A stretch of DNA of 7,431 nt from Nitrospinota bacterium (GTDB lineage: Bacteria; JAUXIQ01): positions 1 to 7,431 of the forward strand of contig JAUXIQ010000089.1 in assembly GCA_030620925.1 (NCBI GenBank). Direction: 5' to 3'. The notes beneath the pieces are model-generated. The model saw only the letters and a list, made by a program, of their open reading frames with translations, was not told where the DNA came from and did no database searches. Positions 5,843 through 7,431 of this stretch are shown here, in pieces (within the stretch, counting starts at the first letter, position 1; every line of letters starts with the position of its first letter). Position numbers and translations under genes: made by a program.

Positions 5843-5961
5843 TATTAGTCCTCCCTTTGAGATTTGTATGCATCGGTTTCAAAATGAACTACAGAATATT
5901 AGTTATATACGGCATGATATTGCAAAGGGAAAATAGACCGGGCTTGAGGCCGATAAAAACG
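5843..5961 (-). promoter_or_regulatory. Intergenic spacer with a possible promoter for the hydrolase-flavoprotein pair
   Basis: These 119 AT-rich bp lie between the AsmA-family gene and the hydrolase. On the minus strand TTGCAA is followed after 18 nt by TAATAT, each matching 4 of 6 consensus bases, and an overlapping TATAAC is also present. No strong hairpin with a U-run follows the AsmA stop, so readthrough from that gene is also possible. This is a weak candidate only. Confidence 0.3.
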
Positions 5962-7431
5962 TCACCGGTTCTTAAAGATGTCCCGAAGTATCCTGCCGGG
6001 GTCTATGCGGGTCTTCTCCTTATCTCGCTTTTGGGCATCATCCTGCGGGGTGGTCCGGGTGGGCGGAGGTTTACTCGTGCCACCGAAGATTTCCCCAAGA
6101 ATGTCCGCCAGGCCCGTTTTCGATCCCTTCATGAACTGATCCTGCAGTTTTCGTCCCCCGTATTCCAGCAGCTTTTTCTGAACGAACTCCGCGTTGACGC
6201 TCACCGTAGGCTTGCTGATGGTGCCTCTTAACGTCAGCGGGACGACCATGCGCCCTTCCCGGTTCATGAAAAATGCCCCTACGCCGCTCCCTCCTATTTT
6301 TCTGCTCAGCGCTTCCCCCAGGGTCACCTGTACATCGTAGGCCAGCGACTTATCGAGCCCGATATGTCCCGACGCCGAGAGGCCGTATTCGCCGAAGCTC
6401 AGGGTTACCGGGTCGGTGTTCACCCTGCCTTCGGCCAGGTTGAATTCCCCCTTGAGCAGGTCGAAAGGGGTGGATTCCCGGTTTGAGATATTCAGACCGG
6501 CGAAACCGGTGAGAAGGGAGAGGTTGTTCAACAGCGAGAAGTTGGTGAAGCTACCACTCTCTATTCTGACGTTCCCTTTCCCTTTTAGAGTCCTGGAGAT
6601 GGATTCAAAGCCCATTCCCGCGCCGCTGATGTCCAACGAAGAGGAGAGCCTGCCCCGCATGATTTTCCCCAGCTTGCCCTGGCCTTGCAGGGCGCGTTTT
6701 ACGTCCATGTTGTTCAGGTCGGCGATCACTCTGAACGCAGGCTCGCCACTGCTCATATCCACCCTGGAAACGCCCTGAAAGCGGCCCCCGTATATGTTGA
6801 AGGAGACGGGGTCTGCGGTGAGGACGCCCTCGGACATTTTTATTTTTGCTTCCAGCTCGGTGATCTCGAGCTTCTTGTGCACCAATCGCCCGATGTTTAC
6901 GCGGCCCTCTGCATTTATACCCATGAGAGCTTTGATGGGAGCGGAGCTTTTTTCGTCTCCTTCCCGCATCGTTGCGGCCCGTGATTTACCGTTTCCGGCC
7001 TTCCTGGGGGGCAGAAAATCTTCGGCCAGGAACAGGGGGGATTGGAAGGAAAAGATGATTTTCGGTTTGGAGAAATCCTCCACCTCGGCTTCCAACCGCA
7101 TCGCCGTTTTCCCGTAGAAGAGGCTCATCTCCCGTATCCTGGCATTGCGGCCGGAGAGGAGAATCTTGCCGTTGAGATCGTGCAAGGTTTTTCCCGTATC
7201 GGGAAACTCCAGCCTCACCCCCGATAAGCTGATGTCACCGGTTGCCGATAGCTCTCGAGGTTTCTGTGCTTCCCCGCTCACCCTGAGGTTCAGGGCGGCC
7301 CGGCCGCCCGGGTTGTAAGCTTTAGCGGCAGGAACCAGGCGGGATAGCTGGTCGAGCGGAAAGCCGTTGGTGGTCAATTTGAGGTCGACGCGCGGCTTTT
7401 CAAAGTCGGTTATACCCCCGGAAAGCTGAGC
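5962..7431 (-). CDS. AsmA-family protein, C-terminal part (5' end outside the window)
   Basis: The frame is open to the window edge, so 489 residues of a longer protein are seen; the TTG at 7377 is just an internal codon. AsmA-family proteins are large, membrane-anchored periplasmic proteins of diderms, linked to outer-membrane assembly and, in their larger relatives, lipid transport. The sequence shows typical repetitive beta-rich units: DFEKPRVDLKL near residue 9 and DFSKPKIIFSF near 119 are copies of one motif, alternating with GDISLSG, LHDLNGKILLSG and GRVNIGRL strands. The region of fragment residues 270-415, with GNVRIESGSFTNF, TDPVTLSFGEYGLSASGHIG and LRGTISKPTVSVN, is the AsmA C-terminal domain. 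After it comes an unusual polar tail (451-489) with a PPPTRTTP linker, a highly charged stretch and a final RILRDIFKNR helix. The N-terminal membrane anchor, expected in the family, is not in the window. The TGA stop is at 5962-5964. Confidence 0.88.
   Translation of the reverse strand, partial: AQLSGGITDFEKPRVDLKLTTNGFPLDQLSRLVPAAKAYNPGGRAALNLRVSGEAQKPRELSATGDISLSGVRLEFPDTGKTLHDLNGKILLSGRNARIREMSLFYGKTAMRLEAEVEDFSKPKIIFSFQSPLFLAEDFLPPRKAGNGKSRAATMREGDEKSSAPIKALMGINAEGRVNIGRLVHKKLEITELEAKIKMSEGVLTADPVSFNIYGGRFQGVSRVDMSSGEPAFRVIADLNNMDVKRALQGQGKLGKIMRGRLSSSLDISGAGMGFESISRTLKGKGNVRIESGSFTNFSLLNNLSLLTGFAGLNISNRESTPFDLLKGEFNLAEGRVNTDPVTLSFGEYGLSASGHIGLDKSLAYDVQVTLGEALSRKIGGSGVGAFFMNREGRMVVPLTLRGTISKPTVSVNAEFVQKKLLEYGGRKLQDQFMKGSKTGLADILGEIFGGTSKPPPTRTTPQDDAQKRDKEKTRIDPGRILRDIFKNR

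Noticed and set aside
5857-6231. 124-aa plus-strand open frame overlapping the intergenic spacer and the 3' end of the AsmA gene
   Set aside because: Most of it is antisense to the AsmA coding region and no family is recognisable; the middle LLLISLLGIILRGG run is a by-product of antisense reading of the charged tail.
1-7431. CRISPR array, tRNA, insertion sequence or phage element
   Set aside because: No regularly spaced repeats, tRNA-like cloverleaf, terminal inverted repeats or transposase/integrase motifs were seen on either strand.

Overview
The window looks like chromosome from an anaerobic, ferredoxin-using, Gram-negative-type (diderm) bacterium. Two things point that way. First, it has a complete four-subunit 2-oxoacid:ferredoxin oxidoreductase, an oxygen-sensitive enzyme class of anaerobes. 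Second, it has a large AsmA-family protein, a family tied to outer-membrane biogenesis. Coding sequence is GC-rich, Shine-Dalgarno sites are strong, and one gene starts with TTG. A Desulfobacterota-like or similar lineage would fit, but nothing here fixes the taxon. No rRNA, tRNA, CRISPR array, insertion sequence or phage gene was seen.

Layout. Positions 1-121 hold no convincing gene, only a possible 3' fragment of a plus-strand gene. Positions 122-2901 are a minus-strand operon transcribed in the order ferredoxin subunit, alpha, beta, gamma. It encodes a VorB/KorA-type oxidoreductase that converts a 2-oxoacid, CoA and oxidised ferredoxin to an acyl-CoA, CO2 and reduced ferredoxin. Positions 2902-3149 are an AT-rich divergent control region with a near-consensus sigma70-type promoter for the operon (TGGACA, 17 nt, TATTAT) and possible operators. 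Positions 3150-4019 (plus strand) encode a zinc-dependent PIG-L/LmbE amidase whose two ends resemble mycothiol S-conjugate amidase (Mca). It converges, with only 6 bp between, on a minus-strand pair: an alpha/beta hydrolase (5018-5842) followed by a thioredoxin-reductase-like flavoprotein (4026-4991). The C-terminal part of an AsmA-family protein (5962-7431, minus) runs off the right edge.

How the genes may work together. The oxidoreductase operon is a clear functional unit. The flavoprotein keeps its CATC redox centre and FAD motifs but has lost most of the Arg motif that recognises NADPH. It may therefore take electrons from another donor, possibly ferredoxin, which the neighbouring operon would reduce. 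The Mca-like amidase and the disulfide reductase both hint at thiol chemistry. That link is inference from adjacency only. The best leads are the non-canonical flavoprotein, the Mca-like amidase in an apparently non-actinobacterial setting, and the divergent control region.
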